From: Flavobacterium luteolum
GTDB lineage: Bacteria; Bacteroidota; Bacteroidia; Flavobacteriales; Flavobacteriaceae
DNA: 64,000 nt
Direction of reading: 5' to 3'
Assembly (NCBI RefSeq): GCF_027111275.1
Contig: NZ_CP114286.1
Location: 3,162,001-3,226,000 of the forward strand
Part shown: positions 36,573 through 46,100 of the stretch, one piece after another
How positions within the stretch are numbered: the first letter of the stretch is position 1
How the letters are laid out: the number at the start of each line of letters is the position of its first letter
Made by a program: the position numbers and the translations under genes
Notes under the pieces: generated by a model
What the model was told of the DNA's origin: nothing
What the model saw: only the letters and a program-made list of their open reading frames with translations
Database searches by the model: none

Positions 36573-36767
36573 ATGTTAATTATACCAATTAAAGACGGAG
36601 AAAATATCGATAGAGCATTAAAGCGCTATAAAAGAAAATTTGATAAAACAGGAACTGTTCGTCAATTAAGAGCACGTACTGCTTTTATTAAGCCTTCTGT
36701 TATCAAAAGAGCTCAAATCCAAAAAGCGGCTTACATTCAAGGCTTGAAAGATAGTTTAGAGAGTTAA
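36573..36767 (+). CDS. rpsU: 30S ribosomal protein bS21
   Basis: A 64-residue small-subunit protein at the platform near the 16S 3' end. The Lys/Arg-rich helices (ENIDRALKRYKRKFDKTGTVRQLRARTAFIKPS) are the S21 pattern. In this phylum bS21 helps hide the anti-Shine-Dalgarno, so the strong SD before its own gene suits feedback: ribosomes lacking bS21 should translate rpsU best. It has its own promoter element and a terminator, so it is largely a separate unit. Confidence 0.96.
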   Translation: MLIIPIKDGENIDRALKRYKRKFDKTGTVRQLRARTAFIKPSVIKRAQIQKAAYIQGLKDSLES

Positions 36768-36789
36768 TATCAGCTTTTAGAAAATAATT

Positions 36790-36836
36790 ACCGTTAGTGG
36801 TCAAAATGTTTTAATTTTGATGCTAACGGTTTTTTT
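36790..36836 (+). terminator. rpsU terminator
   Basis: ACCGTTAG and CTAACGGT flank an inner TCAAAAT/ATTTTGA stem with a small bulge; six T follow. It lies before the recombinase ATG at 36857. Confidence 0.88.
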
Positions 36837-36856
36837 ATGCTTAATTTTTAGATTTT

Positions 36857-37750
36857 ATGAAAACGAATAAAGAGGCTTTTTCGGATTATCTTTTGCTGGA
36901 AAAAAAATATTCTTCACATACGGTTGGGGCTTACTTAAATGATATAATGTCTTTTGAGTCTTTTGTGAAGGAGTCTTTTGATCAGGAAAGTGTTGATTTG
37001 GTAAATTATAGTCAGGTGAGAAGCTGGATTGTTTTTTTAGTTGATCAGGATATTTCAAATGTTTCTATTAATAGAAAAATGGCTTCTTTGAAAGCTTTTT
37101 ATAAGTTTCTTTTAAAATCAAAACAAATAGAGGTTAGTCCTATGTTGAAGCATAAATCATTGAAAACTCCAAAAGTGATCCAGGTTCCTTTTTCGGAAAA
37201 AGAGCTTAAAGATCTGCTTGAGGTGATAGATGTTCCTGTTGGTTTTGAAGAGATTCGGGACAGGCTTATTGTGGAGATGTTTTATGTTACGGGAATGCGT
37301 CGTGCGGAATTAATTCATTTGATGATTAAAAATGTTGATCGTTCAAGTAATACAATTAAGGTTTTAGGGAAAAGAAATAAGGAGCGCATTATTCCGATTT
37401 TGCCGATTATTGCTGATCAAATTGATTTCTATATAAAGGAAAGGAGTGATTTGGAGAGGTTGGTAGATTTGGATTATTTTTTTGTTTCGAAAAAAGGGTT
37501 AAAATTGAGCGAATCTTTTGTTTATCGTTTAATAAATTCATACTTTAGTAGGGTCTCAGAAAAGGTGAAAAAAAGTCCGCATGTGCTTCGTCATACCTTT
37601 GCAACTCACCTCTTGAATAATGGGGCAGATTTGAATTCAGTTAAAGAATTGCTAGGGCATTCTAGTTTGGCGTCGACACAAGTTTATACTCATAATAGTC
37701 TTGCGGAGCTTAAAAAAGTATATAAGGGGGCGCATCCAAGGAGTAAATAG
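36857..37750 (+). CDS. Xer-type tyrosine recombinase
   Basis: A 297-residue site-specific recombinase. The N-terminal core-binding SAM-like domain covers 1-85. The catalytic set is complete: Arg148 (VTGMRRAEL), Lys172 (LGKRNKER), His242 and Arg245 (SPHVLRHTFATHLL), His268 (LGHSS) and the nucleophile Tyr277 (TQVYTH). Length and the lack of extra domains match chromosomal XerC/XerD, which resolve chromosome dimers, rather than a phage integrase; XerC and XerD cannot be told apart here. Placed between rpsU and hpf, with no mobile-element context. Confidence 0.9.
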   Translation: MKTNKEAFSDYLLLEKKYSSHTVGAYLNDIMSFESFVKESFDQESVDLVNYSQVRSWIVFLVDQDISNVSINRKMASLKAFYKFLLKSKQIEVSPMLKHKSLKTPKVIQVPFSEKELKDLLEVIDVPVGFEEIRDRLIVEMFYVTGMRRAELIHLMIKNVDRSSNTIKVLGKRNKERIIPILPIIADQIDFYIKERSDLERLVDLDYFFVSKKGLKLSESFVYRLINSYFSRVSEKVKKSPHVLRHTFATHLLNNGADLNSVKELLGHSSLASTQVYTHNSLAELKKVYKGAHPRSK

Positions 37751-37782
37751 CGGTTCTAAATGTTAATCCTAAAATTTTTATT

Positions 37783-38085
37783 ATGAAGGTAGATGTTCAT
37801 GCAGTTAATTTTACTGTCGACAGAAAATTGGTCGATTTTATTCAGGAAAGAATGGGTAAGCTAGAGAAATACTACGATCGAGTGGTTTCATCAGATGTTT
37901 TTTTAAAAGTAGAAAGAACTAGTGATAAAGAAAATAAGATGGTGGAGATAAAGATTAATGTTCCTGGTGATGATTTTTTGGTAAAAAAACAGTGTAAAAC
38001 ATTTGAGGAGGCTGTTGAGCTTTCTGCAGAGTCGTTAGAACGTTTGCTTGTAAAAAGGAAGGAAAAAATAAGAGCACATATTTAA
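37783..38085 (+). CDS. hpf: Short ribosome hibernation-promoting factor (HPF/RaiA family)
   Basis: A 100-residue ribosome-associated protein. The beta-alpha-beta-beta-beta-alpha fold is read from VNFTVDRKLVDFIQERMGKLEKYYDRVVSSDVFLKVE to the C-terminal helix EAVELSAESLERLLVKRKEKI. It is short and has no C-terminal dimerisation domain, so it is of the short HPF/RaiA type that binds the 30S subunit in slow growth. It lies 32 bp after the recombinase gene. Confidence 0.92.
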   Translation: MKVDVHAVNFTVDRKLVDFIQERMGKLEKYYDRVVSSDVFLKVERTSDKENKMVEIKINVPGDDFLVKKQCKTFEEAVELSAESLERLLVKRKEKIRAHI

Positions 38086-38107
38086 TTGAAATTTTTTTGA
38101 AAAAATG

Positions 38108-38138
38108 TTTTGATTAAAAGATAAAATAGCTACATTTG
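38108..38138 (+). promoter_or_regulatory. Promoter of the tRNA-tuf operon
   Basis: TTTTG (38108-38112), an 18-bp spacer and TACATTTG (38131-38138), the best Bacteroidota -33/-7 match in the window, 37 bp before the first tRNA. Confidence 0.8.
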
Positions 38139-38175
38139 CAGTCCGTTAGAAATAGCGGACTTTTTTAATGCATTC

Positions 38176-38249
38176 GCCGATGTAGCTCAGCTGGCTAGAG
38201 CAGCTGATTTGTAATCAGCAGGTCGTGGGTTCGAGTCCCTCTATCGGCT
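38176..38249 (+). tRNA. tRNA-Thr (TGT)
   Basis: Acceptor GCCGATG pairs with TATCGGC; the anticodon stem GCTGA/TCAGC closes loop TTTGTAA, anticodon TGT. T-arm GGTTCGAGTCC is intact. No CCA is encoded. 74 nt. Confidence 0.96.
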
Positions 38250-38309
38250 CAGAAAATTTCAAATGCGATTTGAAATTTGGTTCTTTAAAATGATGGAATT
38301 TTAAAATTA

Positions 38310-38390
38310 GGGGAGATACTCAAGCGGCCAACGAGGGCAGACTGTAAATCTGCTGTGTGAACTTCGCAGGTTCGAATCCTGCTCTCCCCA
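38310..38390 (+). tRNA. tRNA-Tyr (GTA)
   Basis: Acceptor GGGGAGA/TCTCCCC; anticodon stem GCAGA/TCTGC with loop CTGTAAA, anticodon GTA; the long variable arm expected of tRNA-Tyr is present. T-arm AGGTTCGAATCCT. 81 nt. Confidence 0.96.
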
Positions 38391-38481
38391 CAACAAAAAA
38401 GAGGTTAAGATTTTGGGTCTTGGATTTTAGATTGTTGAAAATCTGAGGTTTGGATTCGGAAATCTCAAATCAGAACTCTCT

Positions 38482-38553
38482 GCCGGTGTAGCTCAGGGGT
38501 AGAGTGCTTCCTTGGTAAGGAAGAGGTCTCGGGTTCAAATCCCGACATTGGCT
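38482..38553 (+). tRNA. tRNA-Thr (GGT)
   Basis: Acceptor GCCGGTG pairs with CATTGGC through two G-T pairs; anticodon stem CTTCC/GGAAG, loop TTGGTAA, anticodon GGT. The preceding 91 bp hold no tRNA, where E. coli has tRNA-Gly. Confidence 0.95.
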
Positions 38554-38608
38554 CAAGTAAGTAGGAAATTGAAAATTAATATATAACTAAGATTAAAAAT
38601 TAAGTAAA

Positions 38609-39796
38609 ATGGCAAAGGAGAATTTTAATCGTTCCAAACCGCACTTAAACATAGGTACAATTGGACACGTAGATCACGGAAAAACTACATTAACTGCTGC
38701 AATTACAAAAGTATTGTCAGATGCTGGTTACTGTCAAGCAAAATCGTTTGATCAAATCGATAACGCTCCAGAGGAGAAAGAAAGAGGTATTACTATTAAT
38801 ACATCACACGTAGAGTACGAAACTGCTAACCGTCACTACGCTCACGTTGACTGTCCAGGTCACGCGGATTACGTAAAGAACATGGTTACTGGTGCTGCTC
38901 AAATGGACGGAGCTATCTTAGTAGTTGCTGCTACAGATGGTCCAATGCCACAAACTCGTGAGCACATCCTTTTAGGTCGTCAGGTTGGTATTCCAAGAAT
39001 CGTTGTTTTCATGAACAAAGTGGATATGGTTGATGATGCTGAGTTATTAGAGCTTGTTGAAATGGAAATTAGAGATTTATTATCTTTCTACGAATATGAT
39101 GGAGATAATGGTCCTGTAGTTCAAGGTTCTGCTTTAGGAGGATTAAACAATGATCCAAACTGGGTACCTAAAATTATCGAATTAATGGAAGCTGTTGACA
39201 ACTGGATCGAAGAGCCAGTACGTGACGTTGCTAAACCATTCTTGATGCCAGTTGAGGACGTATTTACAATTACAGGTCGTGGAACTGTTGCTACAGGTCG
39301 TATCGAAACTGGAGTTGCTAACACTGGAGATCCTGTTGAAATCATTGGTATGGGAGCTGAAAAATTAACTTCTACTATTACAGGAGTTGAGATGTTCCGT
39401 AAAATCCTTGATAGAGGTGAAGCTGGAGATAACGTAGGTTTATTGTTAAGAGGTATTGATAAAGCTGATATCAAAAGAGGTATGGTTATTATTAAGCCAG
39501 GTTCAGTAAAACCACACGCTAAATTCAAAGCTGAGGTTTATATCTTGAAAAAAGAAGAAGGTGGACGTCACACTCCATTCCACAATAACTACCGTCCACA
39601 GTTCTACGTACGTACAACTGACGTAACAGGAGTTATTACTTTACCAGCAGGTGTAGAGATGGTAATGCCAGGTGATAACTTAACTATTGAAGTTGCTTTA
39701 TTAAGTCCAATCGCTATGAACGTAGGTTTACGTTTCGCTATCCGTGAAGGTGGTAGAACAGTTGGTGCTGGTCAGGTTACTGAAATCGTAGAGTAA
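38609..39796 (+). CDS. tuf: Elongation factor Tu
   Basis: A 395-residue GTPase delivering aminoacyl-tRNA to the ribosome. G1 [11 protein letters not shown]3 DCPGH and G4 NKVD are intact, and domains 2 and 3 are complete to [11 protein letters not shown]. Directly downstream of three tRNA genes, as for tufB in E. coli, so it is probably co-transcribed with them from the strong promoter at 38108. An attenuator-like hairpin separates it from tRNA-Trp. Confidence 0.98.
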   Translation: MAKENFNRSKPHLNIGTIGHVDHGKTTLTAAITKVLSDAGYCQAKSFDQIDNAPEEKERGITINTSHVEYETANRHYAHVDCPGHADYVKNMVTGAAQMDGAILVVAATDGPMPQTREHILLGRQVGIPRIVVFMNKVDMVDDAELLELVEMEIRDLLSFYEYDGDNGPVVQGSALGGLNNDPNWVPKIIELMEAVDNWIEEPVRDVAKPFLMPVEDVFTITGRGTVATGRIETGVANTGDPVEIIGMGAEKLTSTITGVEMFRKILDRGEAGDNVGLLLRGIDKADIKRGMVIIKPGSVKPHAKFKAEVYILKKEEGGRHTPFHNNYRPQFYVRTTDVTGVITLPAGVEMVMPGDNLTIEVALLSPIAMNVGLRFAIREGGRTVGAGQVTEIVE

Positions 39797-39811
39797 TTCT
39801 ATAAATAAATA

Positions 39812-39848
39812 AAAGCCAGTGAATTTCTTATTTGAAATCACTGGCTTT
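39812..39848 (+). terminator. Hairpin between tuf and tRNA-Trp
   Basis: AAAGCCAGTG pairs with CACTGGCTTT, with an inner ATTTC/GAAAT stem. The T-run is weak (TTTAATT), so it may be a partial terminator or processing site ahead of tRNA-Trp. Confidence 0.7.
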
Positions 39849-39852
39849 AATT

Positions 39853-39923
39853 ACGGGCGTAGTTCAAGGGTAGAATAGCGGTCTCCAAAACCGTTGATGG
39901 GGGTTCGAATCCCTCCGCCCGTG
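39853..39923 (+). tRNA. tRNA-Trp (CCA)
   Basis: Acceptor ACGGGCG/CGCCCGT; anticodon stem GCGGT/ACCGT with loop CTCCAAA, anticodon CCA. 71 nt. Starts only five bases after the hairpin and 19 bp before secE. Confidence 0.96.
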
Positions 39924-39941
39924 CAATAAAAAATATATCAA

Positions 39942-40139
39942 ATGACAAAAGTTACTAATTATTTATCAGAGGCTTTCGAAGAGTTAAAGTCAAATGTTAC
40001 TTGGCCAGCTTGGGCTGAAGTTCAAAAATTGACAATTGTTGTGGCTGTATTTTCGATTTTATTCGCTTTGGCAACATGGGGAGTAGACGAATTTTTTGCA
40101 AAAGCTTTGGCTGGATTTTTTAACTGGTTAAAAGGATAA
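39942..40139 (+). CDS. secE: Preprotein translocase subunit SecE
   Basis: A 65-residue single-helix subunit of SecYEG. It has the conserved amphipathic segment SEAFEELKSNVTWPAWAEVQKLT followed by one membrane helix (VVAVFSILFALATWGVDEFFA). This is the short form, without the two extra N-terminal helices of E. coli SecE. It is 19 bp after tRNA-Trp and ten before the nusG ATG. Confidence 0.95.
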   Translation: MTKVTNYLSEAFEELKSNVTWPAWAEVQKLTIVVAVFSILFALATWGVDEFFAKALAGFFNWLKG

Positions 40140-40149
40140 TTTTTTTGTG

Positions 40150-40701
40150 ATGGCAGATAATAATGTGAAAAAATGGTACGTAGTTAGAGCGGTTAGTGGT
40201 CAAGAAAATAAAGTGAAAGCTTATATCGAGACTGAGATTGCGAGATTAGGTATGGAGGATTATGTTTCTCAGGTTTTAGTTCCTACTGAAAAAGTAGTTA
40301 CTGTAAAAGATGGGAAAAAATCATCTAAGGATAAAGTTTACTTTCCTGGATATGTTATGATTGAAGCTAACTTAGTTGGTGAAATCCCTCATATTATTAA
40401 GTCAATTACTAGTGTTATTGGATTTTTGGGAGAAACTAAGGGTGGAGAACCTGTTCCTTTAAGACTTTCTGAAGTAAACCGTATGTTAGGTAAGGTAGAT
40501 GAGTTAGCTGTAAATACTGATACTCGTTCTATTCCATTTAGTGTTGGGGAAACGGTTAAGGTTATTGATGGACCTTTCAATGGATTTAATGGATCTGTTG
40601 AGAAAATCAATGAAGAAAAGCGTAAGCTTGAGGTAATGGTTAAGATTTTCGGAAGAAAAACTCCATTAGAATTAAGTTTTATGCAAGTAGAAAAAGTATA
40701 A
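40150..40701 (+). CDS. nusG: Transcription elongation/antitermination factor NusG
   Basis: A 183-residue factor binding RNA polymerase and NusE or Rho. The NGN domain (KWYVVRAVSGQENKVKAYIE ... YFPGYVMIEANL) and the C-terminal KOW domain (FSVGETVKVIDGPFNGFNGSVEKINEEKRKLEVMV) are complete. I use ATG at 40150, not the adjacent in-frame GTG. Confidence 0.97.
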   Translation: MADNNVKKWYVVRAVSGQENKVKAYIETEIARLGMEDYVSQVLVPTEKVVTVKDGKKSSKDKVYFPGYVMIEANLVGEIPHIIKSITSVIGFLGETKGGEPVPLRLSEVNRMLGKVDELAVNTDTRSIPFSVGETVKVIDGPFNGFNGSVEKINEEKRKLEVMVKIFGRKTPLELSFMQVEKV

Positions 40702-40768
40702 TTTTTTGTTACACTATAATAAACCATTGTAATCGCTTCCATTGATTACAGTGTTAAATTTTTTAAAA

Positions 40769-41206
40769 ATGGCTAAAGAAATTAGTAAGGTAGTTAAACT
40801 ACAAGTTAAGGGAGGTGCTGCGAACCCGTCGCCACCGGTTGGACCTGCTTTAGGAGCTGCTGGGGTTAATATCATGGAGTTTTGTAAGCAATTTAATGCT
40901 AGAACTCAAGATAAACCTGGCAAAATTTGTCCAGTGCAAATCACTGTGTACAAAGACAAATCATTTGATTTTGTTGTTAAGACTCCTCCAGCAGCAGTTC
41001 AGTTAATGGAAGCTGCAAAGCTAAAATCTGGTTCTGGTGAGCCTAATCGTAAAAAAGTAGCTAGCGTTACTTGGGAACAAATTAGAACTATTGCTGAAGA
41101 CAAAATGCCAGACTTAAATGCTTTCACAATTGAGAAAGCTATGAGTATGGTTGCTGGAACAGCTAGATCTATGGGTATAACTGTATCAGGAGATGCTCCT
41201 TTTTAA
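40769..41206 (+). CDS. rplK: 50S ribosomal protein uL11
   Basis: A 145-residue protein of the GTPase-associated centre. [29 protein letters not shown] is the L11 N-terminus with the proline-rich switch, and [23 protein letters not shown] marks the RNA-binding half. Start at the ATG of MAKEIS; the nine-codon upstream extension is not conserved in L11. Confidence 0.97.
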   Translation: MAKEISKVVKLQVKGGAANPSPPVGPALGAAGVNIMEFCKQFNARTQDKPGKICPVQITVYKDKSFDFVVKTPPAAVQLMEAAKLKSGSGEPNRKKVASVTWEQIRTIAEDKMPDLNAFTIEKAMSMVAGTARSMGITVSGDAPF

Positions 41207-41219
41207 TTAAGAAAAAGAA

Positions 41220-41909
41220 ATGGCAAAATTAACAAAAAAGCAAAAAGAGGCTGCTTCAAAAATTGAAAAGAACAAATTATACTCTTTAAAAGATGCTGCT
41301 GCATTAATTAAAGTTGTTGCTTCTGCAAAATTTGATGAGTCTGTTGATATCGCAGTTCGTTTGGGTGTTGATCCAAGAAAAGCGAATCAAATGGTAAGAG
41401 GTGTGGTAACTTTACCTCACGGAACAGGAAAAGACGTTAAAGTATTAGCGTTGGTTACTCCAGATAAAGAGGCTGAAGCAAGAGAGGCTGGAGCAGATCA
41501 CGTTGGTCTTGATGATTACTTACAAAAAATTAAAGACGGTTGGACAGATGTTGATGTTATCATCACTATGCCTGCTGTAATGGGTAAATTAGGTCCATTA
41601 GGTCGTATTTTAGGGCCTAGAGGTTTAATGCCAAACCCTAAAACAGGTACTGTAACTATGGATGTTGCAAAAGCTGTTCAAGAGGTTAAAGCTGGTAAAA
41701 TTGACTTTAAAGTTGATAAAACTGGTATTGTACACGCAGGAATCGGTAAAGTTTCTTTTGGAGCTGAGCAGATTGTTGACAACGCACACGAAATTATTCA
41801 AACATTAATAAAACTTAAACCAACTGCTGCTAAAGGTACATACATTAAAGGTATTCACCTTACAAGCACAATGAGTCCTGCTATCGCATTAGACCCAAAA
41901 GCAGTATAA
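41220..41909 (+). CDS. rplA: 50S ribosomal protein uL1
   Basis: A 229-residue L1-stalk protein binding 23S rRNA. It contains [22 protein letters not shown] and the signature [16 protein letters not shown]. In many bacteria L1 represses its own rplKA mRNA; no clear binding hairpin was identified here. Separated from rplK by 13 bp. Confidence 0.97.
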   Translation: MAKLTKKQKEAASKIEKNKLYSLKDAAALIKVVASAKFDESVDIAVRLGVDPRKANQMVRGVVTLPHGTGKDVKVLALVTPDKEAEAREAGADHVGLDDYLQKIKDGWTDVDVIITMPAVMGKLGPLGRILGPRGLMPNPKTGTVTMDVAKAVQEVKAGKIDFKVDKTGIVHAGIGKVSFGAEQIVDNAHEIIQTLIKLKPTAAKGTYIKGIHLTSTMSPAIALDPKAV

Positions 41910-41931
41910 TTGGTAGTTAAAAATTTTTAGT

Positions 41932-42435
41932 ATGACTAGAGAAGAAAAATCAATCGCGATTGAAAATTTAACTGCGCAGTTAGCTGGTACAAATATCATT
42001 TATGTATCTGATATTTCTGGTTTAAACGCAGAGACAACTTCAAACTTACGTAGAGCTTGTTTTAAAGCAGGTATCAAATTAGAGGTTGTAAAGAACACTT
42101 TGCTTGCAAAAGCAATGGAAGCTTCTTCTAATGATTATGGTGATTTACCTACAGTTTTAAGTGGTAACAGTGCTATCTTTATTTCTGATGTTGCTAACGC
42201 GCCTGGAAAAATTATCAAAGATTTCCGTAAGAAATCTGATAAACCAGTTTTAAAAGGAGCTTACATCAACTCTGAAGTATATATTGGGGACAACCAATTA
42301 GATGCATTAGCTACAATTAAATCTAAAGAAGAGCTTATTGGAGAAATCATTGGATTATTACAATCTCCAGCTCAAAGAATTATTTCTGCTTTACAAAACA
42401 AATTCGCTGGAAGCGAAGAAGAAGGAGCAGAGTAA
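41932..42435 (+). CDS. rplJ: 50S ribosomal protein uL10
   Basis: A 167-residue base of the L7/L12 stalk. It has the EEKSIAIENLTAQLAGTNIIYVSDISGL N-terminus, the ETTSNLRRACFKAGIKLEVVKNTLLAKAM RNA-binding block and the C-terminal helix that docks L12 dimers. Only 22 bp separate it from rplA, so no long L10 leader of the E. coli type exists in this gap. Confidence 0.96.
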   Translation: MTREEKSIAIENLTAQLAGTNIIYVSDISGLNAETTSNLRRACFKAGIKLEVVKNTLLAKAMEASSNDYGDLPTVLSGNSAIFISDVANAPGKIIKDFRKKSDKPVLKGAYINSEVYIGDNQLDALATIKSKEELIGEIIGLLQSPAQRIISALQNKFAGSEEEGAE

Positions 42436-42440
42436 TTATC

Positions 42441-42462
42441 GTAAGGGAGTTTGCTTCCTTAC
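42441..42462 (+). promoter_or_regulatory. Hairpin between rplJ and rplL
   Basis: GTAAGGGAG pairs with CTTCCTTAC (one G-T) around a TTTG loop, with no T-run, so it is more likely an RNA processing or translation-control element than a terminator. Confidence 0.6.
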
Positions 42463-42527
42463 TGCTTAATTAGCGCACAATAATTAAATTATATTTTTTA
42501 CACAAATCATTTTAAACGATAGAAAAA

Positions 42528-42899
42528 ATGGCAGATTTGAAACAATTCGCAGAACAATTAGTTAACTTAACAGTTAAAGAAGTTAACGAATTAGCAACAA
42601 TATTAAAAGATGAGTACGGAATCGAGCCTGCTGCTGCTGCTGTAGTAGTTGCTGCTGGTGGAGGAGACGGTGCTGCTGAAGAAGCACAAACTGAGTTTAC
42701 AGTTGTATTGAAAGATGCAGGAGCTTCTAAATTAGCTGTTGTAAAATTAGTTAAAGAATTAACTGGTTTAGGTCTTAAAGAAGCTAAAGATGTAGTTGAC
42801 GGTGCACCAAGCAACGTTAAAGAAGGTGTTTCTAAAGAAGAGGCTGAAGGTCTTAAAAAATCTTTAGAAGAGGCTGGAGCTACTGTTGAGCTTAAATAA
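42528..42899 (+). CDS. rplL: 50S ribosomal protein bL12 (L7/L12)
   Basis: A 123-residue stalk protein recruiting translation GTPases. An N-terminal dimerisation domain (about 1-30), an Ala-rich flexible hinge ([21 protein letters not shown]) and the C-terminal domain with [34 protein letters not shown] are present. The Ala-rich hinge causes a run of GCT codons. Ends at a terminator-like stem before rpoB. Confidence 0.97.
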   Translation: MADLKQFAEQLVNLTVKEVNELATILKDEYGIEPAAAAVVVAAGGGDGAAEEAQTEFTVVLKDAGASKLAVVKLVKELTGLGLKEAKDVVDGAPSNVKEGVSKEEAEGLKKSLEEAGATVELK

Positions 42900-42920
42900 T
42901 TAAACTCAGTTTAAGAACTA

Positions 42921-42957
42921 GGTTTAGGTCTTGAGTTAACACTCAAAGGCCTAAACC
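42921..42957 (+). terminator. Terminator or attenuator after rplL
   Basis: GGTTTAGG/CCTAAACC outer stem and TTGAGT/ACTCAA inner stem, followed by ATTTTTCG. It may lower transcription from ribosomal-protein genes into rpoB, as the rplL-rpoB attenuator does in E. coli. Confidence 0.75.
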
Positions 42958-43163
42958 ATTTTTCGTATAATAAAATATATTAAGTTTTATTATCCCATAG
43001 TTTAAAATACGAAAAAGTTTTAGATCAATACGAAGAAAGAAAATCGGCTTATTTTATAGTTTATTTTTAAAGATGTATTGATTATAATAAGAAAGTATAG
43101 ATTAAACAGTGTGTTTTTACACAAACAAAAATTACTTTTTTTTAATCAAAATTTTGTCCATTG

Positions 43164-46100
43164 ATGATAACAAATCAGACTGAAAGATTGAATTTTGCCT
43201 CTACAAAAAATATCCCTGACTATCCAGATTTCTTAGATGTTCAGGTTAAATCTTTTAAAGATTTCTTTCAATTAGAAACGAAATCTGACGAAAGAGGCAA
43301 CGAAGGGTTATACAACACCTTCATGGAAAACTTCCCAATTACAGATACAAGAAACAACTTTGTATTGGAATTCCTAGATTATTTTGTTGATCCTCCACGT
43401 TATACAATTCAAGAATGTATAGAGAGAGGTCTTACTTATAGTGTGCCTTTAAAAGCTAGGTTAAAACTATACTGTACAGATCCAGAACACGAAGATTTTG
43501 AAACAATTGTACAAGATGTTTATCTTGGAACAATACCTTACATGACTCCTAGTGGTACTTTTGTTATTAATGGTGCCGAGCGTGTTGTAGTATCTCAATT
43601 ACACCGTTCTCCAGGGGTTTTCTTTGGACAGTCATTCCACGCAAATGGAACTAAACTTTATTCTGCAAGAGTAATTCCTTTTAAAGGATCTTGGATAGAA
43701 TTTTCTACTGATATCAACAGCGTAATGTACGCATATATCGATAGAAAGAAAAAATTACCTGTAACAACTTTATTCCGTGCTATCGGTTTCGAAAGAGATA
43801 AGGATATCCTTGAAATTTTCGACTTAGCTGAAGAAATTAAGGTTTCTAAAACAGGTATTAAGAAATATATTGGAAGAAGACTTGCTGCGCGTGTATTGAA
43901 CACCTGGCACGAGGATTTCGTAGATGAAGATACTGGAGAGGTAGTTTCTATCGAGCGTAACGAAATCATCCTTGATCGTGATACAATTATCGACAAAGAT
44001 AATGTTGAAGAGATCATCGATTCTAACGTAAAATCTATTTTGTTACACAAAGAGGATAACAACCAAGCAGATTATGCTATTATCCACAACACGTTACAAA
44101 AAGATCCAACAAACTCTGAAAAAGAAGCTGTAGAGCACATTTACCGTCAGTTGCGTAACGCTGAACCGCCTGATGAGGAAACTGCTCGTGGTATTATAGA
44201 TAAATTGTTCTTCTCTGATCAACGTTATAACTTAGGTGAAGTTGGTCGTTACAGAATGAACAAAAAATTAGATTTAGATATCCCTATGGATAAGCAAGTG
44301 CTTACTAAAGAGGATATTATTACAATCGTAAAATATTTGATCGAATTGATCAACTCTAAAGCAGAGATTGATGATATTGATCACTTATCAAACCGTCGTG
44401 TCAGAACAGTTGGAGAACAGTTGTCTCAACAATTCGGTGTTGGTTTAGCACGTATGGCTAGAACTATTCGTGAGAGAATGAACGTTAGAGATAACGAGGT
44501 GTTTACACCGATTGATTTGATTAATGCTAAAACATTATCATCAGTTATCAACTCTTTCTTTGGTACTAACCAGTTATCTCAATTTATGGACCAAACGAAT
44601 CCATTAGCTGAGATTACACACAAAAGAAGACTTTCTGCACTTGGGCCAGGTGGACTTTCGAGAGAGAGAGCTGGTTTCGAGGTTCGTGACGTTCACTATA
44701 CACACTATGGTCGTTTATGTCCGATTGAAACTCCTGAGGGACCAAACATTGGTTTGATTTCATCTCTTGGTGTTTATGCAAAAGTTAACGGAATGGGATT
44801 CATCGAAACTCCATACCGTAAAGTAACAAATGGTGTAGTTGATTTAGAAAGTACTCCGGTTTACTTAAGTGCTGAAGAAGAAGAAGGTAAAATGATTGCT
44901 CAAGCAAACATTGAAATGGATGCTACAGGTAAAATTACAGCAAGCAATGTTATTGCTCGTGAGGAAGGTGACTTCCCGGTTGTTGAGCCATCAGTTGTTC
45001 ATTATACAGACGTTGCTCCTAACCAGATCGCTTCGATTTCTGCATCTTTGATTCCTTTCTTGGAGCATGATGATGCGAACCGTGCGTTGATGGGATCAAA
45101 CATGATGCGTCAGGCAGTTCCTTTGATCCGTCCTGAAGCACCGATTGTAGGTACAGGTTTAGAGCGTCAGGTAGCTTCAGATTCAAGAGTATTGATCAAT
45201 GCTGAAGGGCATGGTACTGTTGAATACGTAGATGCTAATATCATTACTATTAAATACGATCGTACAGAAGACGAGAGAATGGTAAGTTTTGATGCTGATG
45301 AGAAAACGTACAACTTAATTAAATTTAGAAAAACCAATCAAGGTACAAGTATCAACTTGAAACCAATCGTAAGAAGAGGTGACAGAGTTGTTCCTGGACA
45401 AGTATTGTCTGAAGGATATGCTACTCAAAATGGAGAATTAGCTTTAGGTAGAAACTTAAAAGTTGCGTTCATGCCATGGAAAGGGTACAACTTCGAGGAT
45501 GCGATTGTAATTTCTGAGAAAGTAGTTCGTGATGATATTTTTACTTCTATCCACGTTGATGATTATTCATTAGAGGTTAGAGATACTAAGTTAGGAAACG
45601 AAGAGTTAACAAACGATATTCCTAACGTTTCTGAAGAAGCTACTAAAGATTTAGATGAAAACGGTATGATTAGAATTGGAGCAGAGGTTAAACCTGGCGA
45701 CATTTTGATCGGAAAAATTACACCAAAAGGAGAATCAGATCCTACTCCAGAGGAGAAATTGCTTCGTGCAATCTTCGGAGATAAAGCAGGTGATGTAAAA
45801 GATGCTTCATTAAAAGCTTCTCCATCTTTACATGGTGTAGTTCTTGACAAAAAATTATTTGCAAGAGCCGTAAAAGATAAACGTAAACGTACTCAAGATA
45901 AAGATGCTTTAGGCGCTTTAGAAATGGAATTCGAAACTAAATTTGTTGAATTAAAAGACAGATTGGTTGAGAAATTATTCTTGATTGTTAACGGAAAAAC
46001 ATCTCAAGGTGTAATGAATGATTTGGGTGAAGAAGTTTTACCAAAAGGTAAAAAATATACTCAAAAAATGCTTTACGCAGTAGAAGATTTTGCTCACTTA

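Noticed and set aside
36857..37750. Xer recombinase as part of an integrative element
   Set aside because: The flanks are core translation genes in normal order, no attachment-site repeats were seen at the tRNA genes, and no cargo is present.
38391..38481. Possible degraded tRNA-Gly between tRNA-Tyr and tRNA-Thr
   Set aside because: No T-arm GTTCGA, no anticodon stem and no acceptor pairing could be found; only loose ATTTT/AAAAT repeats.
42635..42680. GCT/GCA-rich run within rplL
   Set aside because: It is the normal Ala-rich hinge of bL12, not a tandem repeat element.
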